Assembly: GCA_020736575.1 (NCBI GenBank)
Contig: JAGPYM010000017.1
Coordinates: 248,001 to 312,000 of the forward strand
Direction of reading: 5' to 3'
Source: Thelonectria olida
Lineage: Eukaryota > Ascomycota > Sordariomycetes > Hypocreales > Nectriaceae
Length of the DNA: 64,000 bases
The position numbers were made by a program, and so were the translations under genes. Positions 24,661-35,879 of the stretch are shown piece by piece (the stretch's first letter is position 1; every line of letters begins with the position of its first letter). Below the pieces are notes generated by a model. That model did no database searches, had not been told where the DNA came from, and was given only the letters and a program-made list of their open reading frames with translations.

Positions 24661-25466
24661 GGTGCTAGAGAATACCTTGGAGATAGGACGGGAGGGGATA
24701 GATCGAACGGCAGCCCGGAGGGGAGAGGGTGATAAGGCCAAGGAGGTTAATATGGAGCGAGACATTAAAGCACCTGATGCCCTCCCAGTATTAGTCAGGG
24801 AAGTTCCGGCGTCAGGTGGAATTCGCAATAATAATGGGAGAGGGAGAGAGAGAGAGATAATCACGTCTGGCGGCACGTCAATTGGGTCCCCCGAAAGAAA
24901 TCAACTCCACAGCCTAAGAGGGTTGCCCGCTTGCTGGAGAGTCTTCTGCGATATCGCCGTGGCCGGCAGTCAGAATTGATGACTAATGTGGTGGGGCTTA
25001 ACGAATGGGTGCAGATGGCGTCATTGCATCCAATGATCGCGCAGGAGAATAAAGCGGGATATCAAGTTATCAACTGTCAAAAACACGTGGGACTCCGAAT
25101 AGCGACTGCATCTCGGCATGACGATGGCGGGACAAGGCTCTTCTCCCGATACTATCCTCTACATGACCTATTCCGCCATGCTCGCTCTCCCACTCGGCGC
25201 CGATGCTTTCCTTGCCCAAGCCGACTCCGGAGGTGGGGCATCGCTGCCAAAGTTGATGTTGATGCAATTCGCAAGTTACCCATTCGGCAATAAATCTAGC
25301 ACCCATCCTATCAGCATTCACCATGAGGGCCTTCGTTTCTTTCACTGAGAAGCTATTCCCGACTGCCGAGATGCATATTTTTGACGTTCTAACTAGAGAG
25401 CAGCAAGATAGGTTCTCATCATCAGCCGGCGTAGCCCATTCCTAGCATATTGGTTACCAGTACCAT
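24661..25466. other. Intergenic region upstream of the aminotransferase
   Basis: Contains the possible N-terminal extension of the aminotransferase (24661-24765) and a GA-rich run at 24838-24862. The remainder should hold its promoter and the 3' UTR of the kinase. No separate gene is seen. Confidence 0.55.
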
Positions 25467-26554
25467 TTACCAAAAGGATATCGGCCGGAAATCTTTCGGC
25501 GTCTTGATTCCCAGCCCTTGATCGCTTGCGTCTCCTCTGGCCGCCTTCTTGCTCTCAAATGTGAAGGACCGAGCGAACTTGTCAACACATTCAGTCGACG
25601 AAGCCCTATCCTTTGCTTCCCAAGCCAGCATTCTGCACAGTATATAAACGAGATGGTCTCTCTTGTTCAGCCGTTCCAGCTTTTGGGCATGTTCAAAGCA
25701 TGTTTGAGGGTACTTCTTCAGCTCCTCCTTCGTACCGACCTTAGGCCATTGTGCCATCAGGCCGAGGAGAGATATCCCCAGTGCCCATACATCGTCGCTG
25801 GCTCCCTCGTGTCGACTGTTCTTGACTATGTACGGGGACCAAAATGATGGCGTTCCCACGACCTTGCCAGTGAATGTGTTTGGTTTGATGTCGGCGCAGT
25901 CACCGATGGCCACGTTGACTGGGTCCCACGTTCGAACCAGAATGTTTCGCGGTTTGATATCCGAGTGGTATAACCTCTTGTTGTGGATGTATTCGAGCGC
26001 TTTCGAGCACTGGAGAATAACTTGGATCGTTTCCAGTCGACTGGCTCCGTTGGGCAAGTGGTCGATCTTGGCTTGTAGAGTTCCTTCGAGGCACAGTTCT
26101 GTGACGAGCAATGTGGCAGTAGGAGGGGTCGCATCTTGGTACCAGTCGACGTACTTGACAATGTGGCTCTACCCGAAAATACGAATTAGATGTCAGTCAT
26201 CTTAGCCAGAGTGTAGGATTCTGCATGGTTATGAGCATCACTCACATGACTCAAAGCTCGGAGAATAGTGGCCTCTCTTCGCAGCTGCTTCATTGCCGTA
26301 GACGCCTTGCCTGCAAACAAGTCGCCGTCACGAAGCCTGCGCACCTTGTACACACAGCTCCATCCGCCCTTGCCCAACAACCCACCGCGTAGGTATGGTC
26401 CCGGAGGACAATCGCGACTTCGAATAGTCGCGTGCAGTTCGTCGTCGGAGGTCCAGACGCCACGGTCGTCCTTGGTGAGTGCTGTCAACTGTGTGTCGCC
26501 AGAGCCTTCCCCTTCGGTAGCCCAAGATGAAATGGATGAAGCGTTGTGTTCCAT
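25467..26554 (-). CDS. Protein kinase with atypical catalytic motifs
   Basis: Two exons, 26246-26554 and 25467-26168, with the intron in phase 0; 336 residues. The order of kinase motifs is clear: glycine loop LGKGGWSCVYKV (about 60-71), ATP-anchoring Lys in FAGK (83), alpha-C Glu in LRREATIL (94), catalytic loop HSDIKPRN with Asp at about 173, and an activation segment beginning DCADIK (Asp about 193) where most kinases have DFG. The GTPSFWSPY segment replaces the usual APE region, and DDVWALGISLLGLM marks the C-lobe. Arg of HRD is Ser, and Phe-Gly of DFG is Cys-Ala, but Lys, Glu and both Asp residues remain, so activity is possible. The protein is short with no accessory domain. The substrate is unknown. 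It is divergent from the F-box-like gene. Confidence 0.85.
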
Positions 26555-27229
26555 GTCGTCTCATTTGTGAAAGAAATTTGTCGCCAGAGCTTCCGGTGAA
26601 GTTGCACGAGTGGAAAGGGAGAAGTTGGTGGAAAGCAAGAAACCGATTCAGGTGACACCTGGGAGACAGCTGGCGGTCGGCGGCAGGAGCAACTTCCCAG
26701 TTCCTGACCGCAATTATTGTAACGCTAAATACATATTAGGTAGGTACCTAAGAAGCAGTGATTCATTGTTCATGTTGACTATTGAATGTGATCTATCATC
26801 TTCACGTCCTTTGTCGGCTGAGACATCACGACAAGCATCAGGCCGGCCACCGTTCCCAGCCCAGACGAACCATTCAGCCTGATTCGATATAATTCAAAAT
26901 GGACATCAATCATGTCTTCAATACCTGAAGCTCTAACTTCGAGTCTGTTTCTTCTCATGGGAAAGCGATGGGTGTTCGATGGAACGGCCAGTCTCACTCC
27001 AGGAGCAACATTACCAAGTAGGTATTATGTATGCCTCATTCATTGTAAATCACCGTCAAAGAGTTGATGTCAAGATATAAATACATCGGCAGTCTCTCTT
27101 TTCTTCCGTCCTATCTTTGCTCTTCATACAATAATTCACCCATCCTCCTAGCGCCATCACCACCTCAGCACTTCACCACCTCACAAACACATATCACTAA
27201 CTCGCGCGCATATTACCACCACCGCCAAC
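26555..27229. promoter_or_regulatory. Shared divergent promoter region of the kinase and F-box-like genes
   Basis: A 675-nt gene-free interval separates two start codons pointing apart. TTAGGTAGGTACCTAAG at 26736-26752 lies 182 nt upstream of the kinase start; its core TTAGGTACCTAA-like halves are partly palindromic. Pyrimidine-rich sequence at 27095-27180 precedes the F-box-like gene. Confidence 0.55.
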
Positions 27230-28759
27230 ATGGATATCTTCGGGTATCTCCCAGCTGAGCTCAGACTTGACATCCTCTGTCAATGCGACTCTCGAGAAGG
27301 CCTCTTCAACCTCTGCAATGCATCTCCCGTAATGCACTACCAGACAAAGGAGTATCCCCTCACACTCATCAAGAAACTTCTGCAAGTCGAGCTCCCTGGG
27401 CATCTTCTCCAGGACGCCCTCGCCGTTCTGTTGTTCCCCGACGTCACAAACATGCACTTCTTGGCGCGAAGGGCAAGAGTCCAATCCCATCTCTTACGCT
27501 GGGCCAAGAAGGACTTTCCTCACCCGGTTGAAGAGACTGATGGACCGATTCTTTACGCCCTCAATGCTCTGGTCTGCCGGATGAAGCTCTTCATCGAGGA
27601 CTACGTCTCCAAAGCCACCAGCCCAGAGTTGCGGAAGGCATACATGCAACTTCCGACCTGGGCTACCTTCACCGACAAGATCGACTTGAACAACGTGAGC
27701 AAGTATAGCGGCAAGGCCAAGTTCCACGACCTCACCACAATGGAGCAGAACCGGCTGATGAAAGGTTTCCTGCAGTACGAACTCATGTGCAAGATCCACA
27801 CTCCGCAACCAACCAACTTCAATGCCTTCGCATCTGAAGACTGGGAGTGGAATCGCCTTCTCATCTTGGAATGCTCCCAGCTACCAGATGACGGAGGGGA
27901 CAAGGCTGACCATTCCAGCCCCGAGCTTCTTCAGTGCGTCCACGAGTATATGCGCACTCTCTACGGCGCCTTGGTGGCCAACTCGGGTCGGGCCGTTCTC
28001 AACCATCCCCTGTTTTGTTATCCCCGGATGCAGCAGCATATTCCCATCGATGGGAGTCTTCCCTTTCCCTATCACGACCAATTCGAACCTGAGCTCTTAC
28101 TAGATGTCAACCCAATTCGCTTCTCCATGTTCAACTGCTTGGCCAGTTTCGGGTTCGATCTTGCCCTGACCCTTCTGACTTCCGAGAAGACTGTTTACGA
28201 GTGTTTTCTGGACAAACTCTGGACCGAGACGTTCAGTTATCCACCTCTTCGTGTTGCTCGCAGCGGCCCTGCGAACTATCAAAGGGTAATAATGATCACG
28301 GCACAGAGCTCCGCCGTGTTTCGAGACGGCATGGTCCAGTTCTGGGGCATGAGGGGCATGTCCCTCCTCCAGACATCGCTCCGAAGAGTCTATCGACAAC
28401 GCGCATGGGCGTTCCTCGACAGCACCAAGTTTTACCCCCGAGACAGCAGATTCAACCCTTGCTACGTATGCCACCGCTACCATTACAATTGGGACAGCTG
28501 CCACAGCGTCGCTCCCCGAGACTTGCCCACGTACCAAGCCTGGGGCGACTACCACTTCCGCCAGGGCTTAAATGCGTGGACCGGTAACGTGTTGCACTTC
28601 TGGGTCCGAGACGTCCTCCCGAAGTTGAGGCTGGAACTGGTCAAAGGATGCTCTGGAGTTGACAGGATCAAGCGGGGTGTCAACGACTATCCCTCCGTGA
28701 TGGATGTGGTGACCAAGAGATTCTGGCAGCTGGAGCTGACAGGATTGTCTCAACTTTGA
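27230..28759 (+). CDS. F-box-like protein of unknown function
   Basis: Single-exon gene, 509 residues, starting at ATG 27230 in a good context (CCAACATGGAT). The first 30 or so residues read FGYLPAELRLDILCQCDSRE, matching the start of a fungal F-box (LPxELxxxIL), which in other proteins binds Skp1 in SCF ubiquitin ligases. The remainder is not recognised: no WD40 or leucine-rich repeats are evident. A Cys/His cluster near the C-terminus (CYVCHRYHYNWDSCH, about residues 413-427) could bind metal. Single-exon F-box-like genes of this size are common and fast evolving in filamentous ascomycetes. The SCF role is inference only. Confidence 0.8.
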   Translation: MDIFGYLPAELRLDILCQCDSREGLFNLCNASPVMHYQTKEYPLTLIKKLLQVELPGHLLQDALAVLLFPDVTNMHFLARRARVQSHLLRWAKKDFPHPVEETDGPILYALNALVCRMKLFIEDYVSKATSPELRKAYMQLPTWATFTDKIDLNNVSKYSGKAKFHDLTTMEQNRLMKGFLQYELMCKIHTPQPTNFNAFASEDWEWNRLLILECSQLPDDGGDKADHSSPELLQCVHEYMRTLYGALVANSGRAVLNHPLFCYPRMQQHIPIDGSLPFPYHDQFEPELLLDVNPIRFSMFNCLASFGFDLALTLLTSEKTVYECFLDKLWTETFSYPPLRVARSGPANYQRVIMITAQSSAVFRDGMVQFWGMRGMSLLQTSLRRVYRQRAWAFLDSTKFYPRDSRFNPCYVCHRYHYNWDSCHSVAPRDLPTYQAWGDYHFRQGLNAWTGNVLHFWVRDVLPKLRLELVKGCSGVDRIKRGVNDYPSVMDVVTKRFWQLELTGLSQL

Positions 28760-29073
28760 GTTGTGCTGCTGAGATATGGTGTATTGTGCTCTTCTTGGAT
28801 TACCTACAGAGAAGATGGATTTGTTGGAAATCGGTCGTTTACTTTTCTTTCGTCACATAGATCTCCTGTATCATAGAATGAGGAAACCAAGTGTTAGTGG
28901 ACCGTCAGTAGTTGAGAACGTAAAACAGCGGATAGGTGACTGCTTCGGCTGGAATATAACTAGAATTGAACAATCAAGTTCCTCCTTACGAAACAATCCC
29001 GGTGGACTGAATACGAGAGACATGGCTTGCGGTCGTGAAGTATCGTGAGAGTGGCCCCGAGCATCATCACCAA
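28760..29073. other. Short spacer between the F-box-like gene and tRNA-Phe
   Basis: Nothing recognisable beyond the likely 3' UTR of the F-box-like gene. Confidence 0.5.
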
Positions 29074-29080
29074 GCGGGTT

Positions 29081-29121
<41 letters not shown>

Positions 29122-29146
29122 GTGTGTTCAATCCACACAAACCGCA
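29074..29146 (+). tRNA. tRNA-Phe (GAA), no intron
   Basis: A 73-nt cloverleaf: acceptor arm 7 bp, D arm GCTC/GAGC, anticodon stem TCAGA/TCTGA with loop CTGAAGA (anticodon GAA), and T arm GTGTG/CACAC with loop TTCAATC. A-box (TTAGCTCAGTTGG) and B-box (GTGTTCAATCC) promoters match the eukaryotic consensus. A run TTTCTTTTT just downstream (about 29151-29159) can end RNA polymerase III transcription. There is no anticodon-loop intron. Position 5 (G) faces position 68 (A) in the acceptor stem, a mismatch. Confidence 0.97.
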
Positions 29147-29772
29147 AGCTGTTTCTTTTTGGCCGTGCTCGCGATGGTGTCTAAATGAAGATGGTTGTCG
29201 TGGAGTTTCTTTTTGCTGAGACGGGGGAGAATATGCTTACTCCAACGCCGGCAAGGAGACAGCCCACCTTGGATTATCCCCGAGAGAGCAACAGTAATGC
29301 AGGGACCAAAAGAACAAGAAGTTCGCCTGCGCATATCTTGGACCTAAACACAGGGATGCCGGGCGAGTCACCACGAGATTGAGGCTGGCATCGTACTCAT
29401 TCCGCTTTCATTTAGTTACACTATGGATTCATAATACTTTCGTTGCGAAGCCTTCATCCCATGTGTGCCAAACACCTGAAGAAGCAAGCTATCTTACACA
29501 GGATTCGCCGGTCCTGGTTCAAGAGGTATTGTGAAAGAACGCCTATTTCCCATTATGCCGTTTCGTCGCTGCTTCGTCTGCGTGCCCTAGACAGGCACGT
29601 TGAAAATGAAAATAAGTCCTCCCAACCCCCCTTAAACGCCATATTGGTAATCGAAACACATGTGTACATCCTGCCTAGACCGTGAAGACCTAAGGAGACC
29701 ATCGCCATTGATAATCTCAAGTACGCCTGCTTTGTAGCAAGACTCCGTATACCATTGCGAAGTCATTGGTCA
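29147..29772. other. Spacer between tRNA-Phe and the KdmA-like gene
   Basis: Contains the RNA polymerase III terminator at its left edge and the 3' flank of the histone demethylase at its right. No gene is seen. Confidence 0.5.
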
Positions 29773-32700
29773 CTAAGAGCCTCGTCTAGAGACCCTACGA
29801 AGATTCCGCATCAACTTTTCAACGAATTCCATAGATCCGCCACCGGGGACATCCGCAAAGCTTGGAGTTTCCGCATTGGTGTTGTCAGAACTGACACCAG
29901 CCTGCTGAGGGGGTGGTGCTGAAGGGGGGCTCTGTTGCTGCCCAGTGGGTGATACCTGACTCATCGACCTCGTTCGTCGTCCAGATCCTGGCACCGACGC
30001 AGTCTGTCCAGTCGTGACCGGAGAGCTCTGTGCGGACGTGGGAGATTGTGCAATTCCTGGGAGTTGTGGAACAGGAACCGGCGTGGTTGATATCTTAGAT
30101 CCCATGCCAGTGGCAGATGTCCCAGGAGATGGTGCCAATGGCTGTTTCTGACTTGTTTTTGGTGTTGATCCTTTCGAAGGAGCACTGCCAACAGGCTGTG
30201 CTTGCGTCGTTGTCGGTATGTGAGCCGTGGAAGTCATTGCGGCCAAGAAGTTGGCGGGCAGAGGCACTGGCGATTCTTTAGGGGGAATCTATTTCATTAA
30301 TTAGTCAACAAGATGAGCATGCGATCGAGGGTGAGATTCCATACCTTATACACCTTTTGTGTCGGCGCGGCTGCCGGTTTTGGGTTGGTAGCCTGGGCCT
30401 GAGTCGCCGGAGGTTGCATGGCATGTTGAGGAGGCTCCTGTGGAGGAGCTTGCTTCTGAGGAGCCTGCGGCTGGGGGGTCTGTTGTTGAAGGGCTTGTTG
30501 TTTGGGAGCCTGTTGCTGGAGAGGCTGTTGCTGAGGGACCTGCTGCTGAGGAACCTGCTGCTGAGGAACTTGAAATTGGCGAGCTGGTTGTTGAGCGGCT
30601 TGTTGTGGATGGACCTGCTGATGAGGCGCATGCTGCTGAACATGTTGCTGATGTACCTGGTGTGCTTGCTTCTGGGGAACTTGCTGCTGGGAAGCCTGGT
30701 ATTGAGGAACTTGCTGCTGGGGAACCTGATGTTGAGGTGCTTGTTGCCGAAGAGCTTGGTTCTGCAAGGCCTGTTGCTGGAGAGCCTGCTGCCGAGCAGC
30801 TTGTTGCTGGACGGCTTGCTGCTGTAGGGCCTGTTGAATAGCGGGGTTTGGTGACATATATTGTGCCTTTATCGCAGGAGTATATTGTTGACGGGGTGCG
30901 TTACCAGGATGTGTCGATGGTGACGCTCCTTGTCGTGGGCCATGCGTGAAAGGATTTTGCCCGTATGAGGCCGTTTGAGGAGCTGGACGATGGAACTGCG
31001 TACCAGGAGAGGAGACAGAGCCTTGGTGCGGATTCTGAGGCGGCGGGGCAGACGAAGCATAGGGCGACGACTGGTAGGTTCCAGTGTTGAGGGAAGCTCG
31101 TCGCATTAGGGCATCTTGGTTGGACATGTAATATGCTCGAACGTCGCCCTCATACCCATTCGTGAAGCCGCCCCAAGCAGCGTAGGGAGTGCGATACTTG
31201 GTCGAGTCCCTGCCAGCGCGTTAGTAATGTTTTCAGTTGATGCCACAAACACGTGGAAAACCTGCCTATTATGGTTCACTTGAAAGAACTGATACTTTTG
31301 ATAGATGGACGTGTGAACCTGGTATGACCGCACGGGATTTGACGGTGTCACAGGTGGCGGGGCCCGTTGATATTGCCCTTGGTAGGGCCCTACCTGAGCA
31401 TTTGGGCCACCAGGAGCAGCAGGTGCTTGCGGCCACTGGGCGTGTTGATATTGGCCTTGGTGTGCGGGTGCAGCTTGAGGGCGCGGAGCATGGTGTTGCA
31501 TATAAGTCTGCGGAGTTTTGATGTCGAATCTCTGCGGAGAGTGGACGCCTTGGTGCTGGTAAGACTGGTTCGGAGGGTACTGCTGCTGAGGATATTGTGT
31601 GTGGCCTGGTTGAGCAAGTGAAGGACTGGCTAGCTTGAACCGTTGAGTCGTGAACGGGTGAGGAGTCAAGCTGGGTTGCACAGGCATCCTAGGCTTGTAT
31701 ACGTAGGGCTTCTCGGGGCGAGCCGAAGCTGGGGCTGGAGGCATGCTTGTTTGCGGCGGGTATGGGCCACCATATGAGCCAGCATGAGGGTAGACCAGGC
31801 TTTGTTGTGGCGGTCTGATCGGAGCAGGTCTTGGAGGCTTCGGGACCGTATCCAAGAAGTTGCCTCGAGGATTGTGACGTAGTTTCGAGGGATCCTCTGT
31901 GTATTGCGCGCGAAGGTCTGTTGACGTCTTTCCGAGATAGTGCCAGATCTGATCTGGCTTGGTAAAGTCGACCTTCACTTGAGCTGGATTGCTGACTTCC
32001 GTGGCCTTGAACTCTGCCCAGGTGTAGCCCTCCCCAAACACATCGTCCTTGCGGGGCATCGAGTCCTCCTTTCGTTTCACATTCAGTTTTTCTTTGGCCT
32101 TGCGCGAGGTTGGCATGGGGAGCGCGTTGGCAGATGCCTGGGGTAGATGGTAGTCGGTAGGGTCAGGCAGAAGCAACCACTTCCACTCAACTTCTACGCG
32201 GTCACTATTTACAGTTAGTTTTGTTTGCGAGGAGAAATCAAGTCGCGTAGCATACCCATTTGGTAAAACATCCAAGAGTAGCGTTCTGTCTTCTGAGCGA
32301 TTTTCAACCACGCAACCGGCAAAGATGTCGCCTTTTAGGTATTGCAGTTGGCAAATATCGCCTTTCTTGAGCGCCGCAGCTGCCGACCGGATTCGCTGGT
32401 CCGCTTCAAGTGCCACCCCGTCGAGCTTCCGATCCCGTTTGGTTCGATGAAATCTGCAGCTGAACTCAAAGGCCTGCTCCTTGTACTCGGTACCATCTTC
32501 ACCAAATACTGGAACATCCTGTTCCTCGACGAAGACGCCAGCAGCAGCGGCGCATGTTGCGTGATACGCCCTGGAACATTTGTTCTCAGAGCACTGGAAA
32601 CAGGCCCCACGTCTTGATCGGCAATACATGCACTTGAGGTCCAGGCGATCCTTATGAATCTGCTCGACATTGAAGACCACTTCTTTACCATCAACGGTTT

Positions 32701-34765
32701 CAATGTAAGTCTCCGGAAGATACATCGCGCATAACTTGTGGACTTTCCGTCCATCGTCTGTTGGCAGGAACTCTGATGCGGGGAAGTCGTTCGGACACAA
32801 GCAACAAGGCGTCTCAGCACTCGTCCTGAGTCGAAGCTTGATCTTCTTGGCTTTCGTGCTGCCCTTGTCACCAGGACCACGCTTCCGCTTACCACCAGCA
32901 CCCTTGAACCTGACTCCATGAGCCGCAGGAGGAGTTGGCAGCCCAGACATCTCGTCGTCATCTTCGTCATCCTCGTCTTCCGTCTCCTCATACTCCGTCG
33001 ACTCTCCTCGCAGCTTACGCTCGATTTCGTAGACGTTAACCCATACGCTATCTTGCGCTTGAGCGCAGTCACACTTCTTGGCAACCTTGGCCAGGTCGAG
33101 CCACGAGTCCAAGGCAAAATTCACGGCCTCGGCACAGTTGTACCCAAGGTTATAACCGGAATGATACCCATAAGGATATGTAACCACGAACTCGCCCGGA
33201 TACGAGAGACATCTGTTAACCTTGATACCGTAATGCTGCTGAAGATGCTGAGGTGAGATGAGAAAGGCTTTGTGTCGGAGAAACTGATCACAGGCCTTGG
33301 CGTCTTGTGGCCAGATACTCTTCATGGCTGCTTCGAATCGACGGGCATCGGCCTGGGAGATGCTGTACCACTGCTTTGGAGCACCAAAATGCAAGTAGTT
33401 AATACTGTAAAGGTCGACGTCCTCCAGATGCCAAGCGAAAGTCGCCTTCCACATTCCCAGGTAAAGGTAAGCCGTGTTGACACCAGGCACCTTTGTACCG
33501 AGTACATCCAAGAGGTTGGGCAGCTTGTTCAGGTTCCACTGCTCTGTCGACTCATCAAATAGGGTGCCCATCAAGTCAGCACCGTAGAGGGGCTGAGCAT
33601 ACGTCAATGTCTTCCAATACACCCTCTCGAGTTCCTCGCAACGTTCCGGGGTAAATTGGGAAATGTCCATGCGGTAATCCCAATCCTTGAATGCGGCCTC
33701 GTCAATTACGGCGGAGCCTTCACGTCGACTATATTTGCGGCGAGCCGATGTTGACTGGGTCTTGGACTTTGCTGGCCTCGCGATGCCCATTCGTCCGATT
33801 TTTGGCGCATCATCATCCTCGTCAACAGGTTCTCCAAGCTCCTTCTCGATGGAAACGACTGGTTTGTCCTTTTCCTCCGCGCCGTGGTTAGGAGAGACTG
33901 GGGTCATAGGCCGATCGTCCCCGTCCTCTGCCTTTGGCTCCTCCTTGATTTTGTGCTTTCGGGGCCGTCCTCGACCTCGTTTCTTGGGAGGGTTCAAAGG
34001 ATCTACCGCAGGTTTAGGAGCAGCGGCTTTTCGCACAGGCCGGGCTTTCTCGACATTGGCTCTTCGTTCGCCTCGACGGGCGGGGGGTTGATGCTCGCTC
34101 TGATCGCAAAGTTGTCGCCATTGGGGAAGGTTGTAAGATCGGCCGTGGAGGATGTTGACTTGTCGATAAGTACCACTAGAGCCCATAATGTCCTGCTTGA
34201 TCGGTTCTCTGACCTTGACTCGCTTCACAAGTTCGTCGATTGGGGGGAGCGAGTCCTTCCACTCCGAAGGAGGGATGATTTTGATGATGCCAGATTTCAT
34301 GCCATAGCTGTCGACGGCCTCCATCTACAAGTCCAAAGGTCAGCGGGGGGGCGCCTGTCGGCAGTGGGAGAACGGACGTACGAATCGCTTGAAGTCCTTG
34401 AATTGGTCCATAGTGGGCTTAAAGATGGGCACTGAGCCAGACCAATGGTCCGGTAGCACTTCTCCAATGTCATCTTTGTCATTTTGACCATTTTCGCTGG
34501 GCGGCGCGGGCATCGGCGCATCGCTTAAAATGGGTTCCTCGTCGAGGTCGCTGAGCTCAGAGTCGGAGACATCTGACTTGAGATTGTTGTTGCTGTCGGG
34601 TGGCGAGTGGAGGAAACCAGGCTGCGACTGTGAATTCTTTTGAGGGAGCGTCTCGTCCGTCTTGGCGCACTCGATCTCCTCGTGGCCGGGCGCGGCGATA
34701 GAGTCGTCGGTGGGAGGAGCGACAGGAGCCGCGGCCGACGAACCGGCGTCGGTCAAAGTCGACAT
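29773..34765 (-). CDS. kdmA: JmjN/JmjC/PHD histone lysine demethylase, KDM4 (KdmA) family
   Basis: Four exons: 34382-34765, 31266-34324, 30345-31209 and 29773-30288. They total 4824 nt, 1607 residues. JmjN spans the first intron (about 110-155, FKPTMDQFKDFKRF). An AT-hook-like GRGRPRKHK lies near 240. JmjC (about 395-560) keeps the Fe(II) ligands His427, Glu429 and His516 (AWHLEDVDLYSINYLHFG; YPYGYHSGYNLGYNCAE). An extended PHD zinc region follows at about 633-757 (CCLCPNDF to CRFH). KDM4 enzymes remove methyl groups from trimethylated H3K9 or H3K36; fungal KdmA is mainly linked to H3K36me3. The C-terminal 600 residues are Pro/Gln-rich with a Q-x-x-Q-Q repeat block. Intron 2 appears to use a GC donor (AG|GCAGGT); the nearby GT donor gives a premature stop. 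The exon sum supports the GC-AG choice. Confidence 0.92.
30420..30840. repeat. Degenerate 15-bp repeat encoding a Gln-rich tract in the KdmA-like protein
   Basis: Roughly 28 imperfect copies of a 15-bp unit (on the plus strand close to CTGCTGAGGAACTTG) encode Gln-x-x-Gln-Gln pentapeptides such as QQQVP and QQQAL. The block creates long open but meaningless frames on the opposite strand. Such tracts change length easily between strains. Confidence 0.8.
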
Positions 34766-35879
34766 CGGGGGCGATCACGTCGCAGTTTGCGACGCTGCCA
34801 TTGAGAGAAGAATTGCGGATGGAACGGCAGTCGCTACAGCCTTGTGAAATTGTAGTCAGATGCAGGCGTGAATACGTCAAGGGAACGAAAAGAATGGCGC
34901 GTGTGCAAGGGCGTGAAAGGCCGGAATTAATTGATTCAAGTTTAAAGACAGAAGAAACGTCGCTCGCTCGACAGTCAGAACACGAACAGAAGGAGGGCCA
35001 GGTGATGCGGAGAAATTGGCACTGGCCGTAGGGGGTGCCTTTGGCTTGCGGTGGAGGAGGTAGCTTTTACGTGGTGCGTATGCAAAAGAGTACTTTAGAA
35101 TCGCACTAAGATTACAGTGGCTTTAGGCTTACAGGGCCCGCAAAGCGGAAGAAACAGGGCAGGAGGGCGCTGGCGCTTTCCCCGGTGCGTCGCAGCGTGG
35201 CTCCGAACGGCAGGAGCGATGCAGAGTTAGTCGAGTGGTTCGATTTTCGGGGGGTTCCACTGTTACTTTCAGATGATACTTTTACAATACCGAGGAACTT
35301 GTGGGAAGTCGGTTGTGAGAACGGTCCATTGGAGGTACTTGAGATTTTACATGCACCTTGCTGCCGATCTTGTTTCTCCCACAATGCACTTTGTCGTCAC
35401 CGTCTCGAGGGTTTATTAACATTAGGGGGGGGAATAAAATTCAATAAAGGATGTTTGTGTCTACAGAGAGGGTACGTCTCCATGTCATGCAAAAGTCAAT
35501 AAAATTTTATGTTTATTAGACACGGTTTTATTCGCGTTTGTGTGTTTGCTTGTTTGTTCGTCTCTCTGTGTCTCTCTGCCTGAGGCAGAAGCCATCTCTG
35601 TTCGATCTCTCACCAACCGAAGATCTTGGATGATCCCATTTATCCACCCCAAATCCAATCCCCTGGCTCCCACGATGCGCGATGCACCTTGATTAGATTG
35701 ATAAGATTCTCCTCCATGGCCCTGGTTCCCTGGTTCCCCCAGCCACGTCCACCTTTGCACCACCTCCACTTCAACAATTAACCACGATGCGGCAAACTTG
35801 TTAACTAAGTATATTGATAGACTAAATAAATGCAATCAAAGTGCTAAATAACCCTCAGATATAGTGGTAAAGGACTTGA
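34766..35879. other. Promoter side of the KdmA-like gene and 3' flank of the small CxxC protein gene
   Basis: About 1.1 kb without a supported gene. AT-rich sequence at 35410-35520 and 35770-35870 may mark transcript ends. Confidence 0.5.

Noticed and set aside
30357..30841. Long plus-strand open frames rich in Leu or Glu/Ala opposite the Gln-rich tract
   Set aside because: They are mirror images of the 15-bp repeat in the demethylase gene; repeats that lack stops in one frame often lack them in others.
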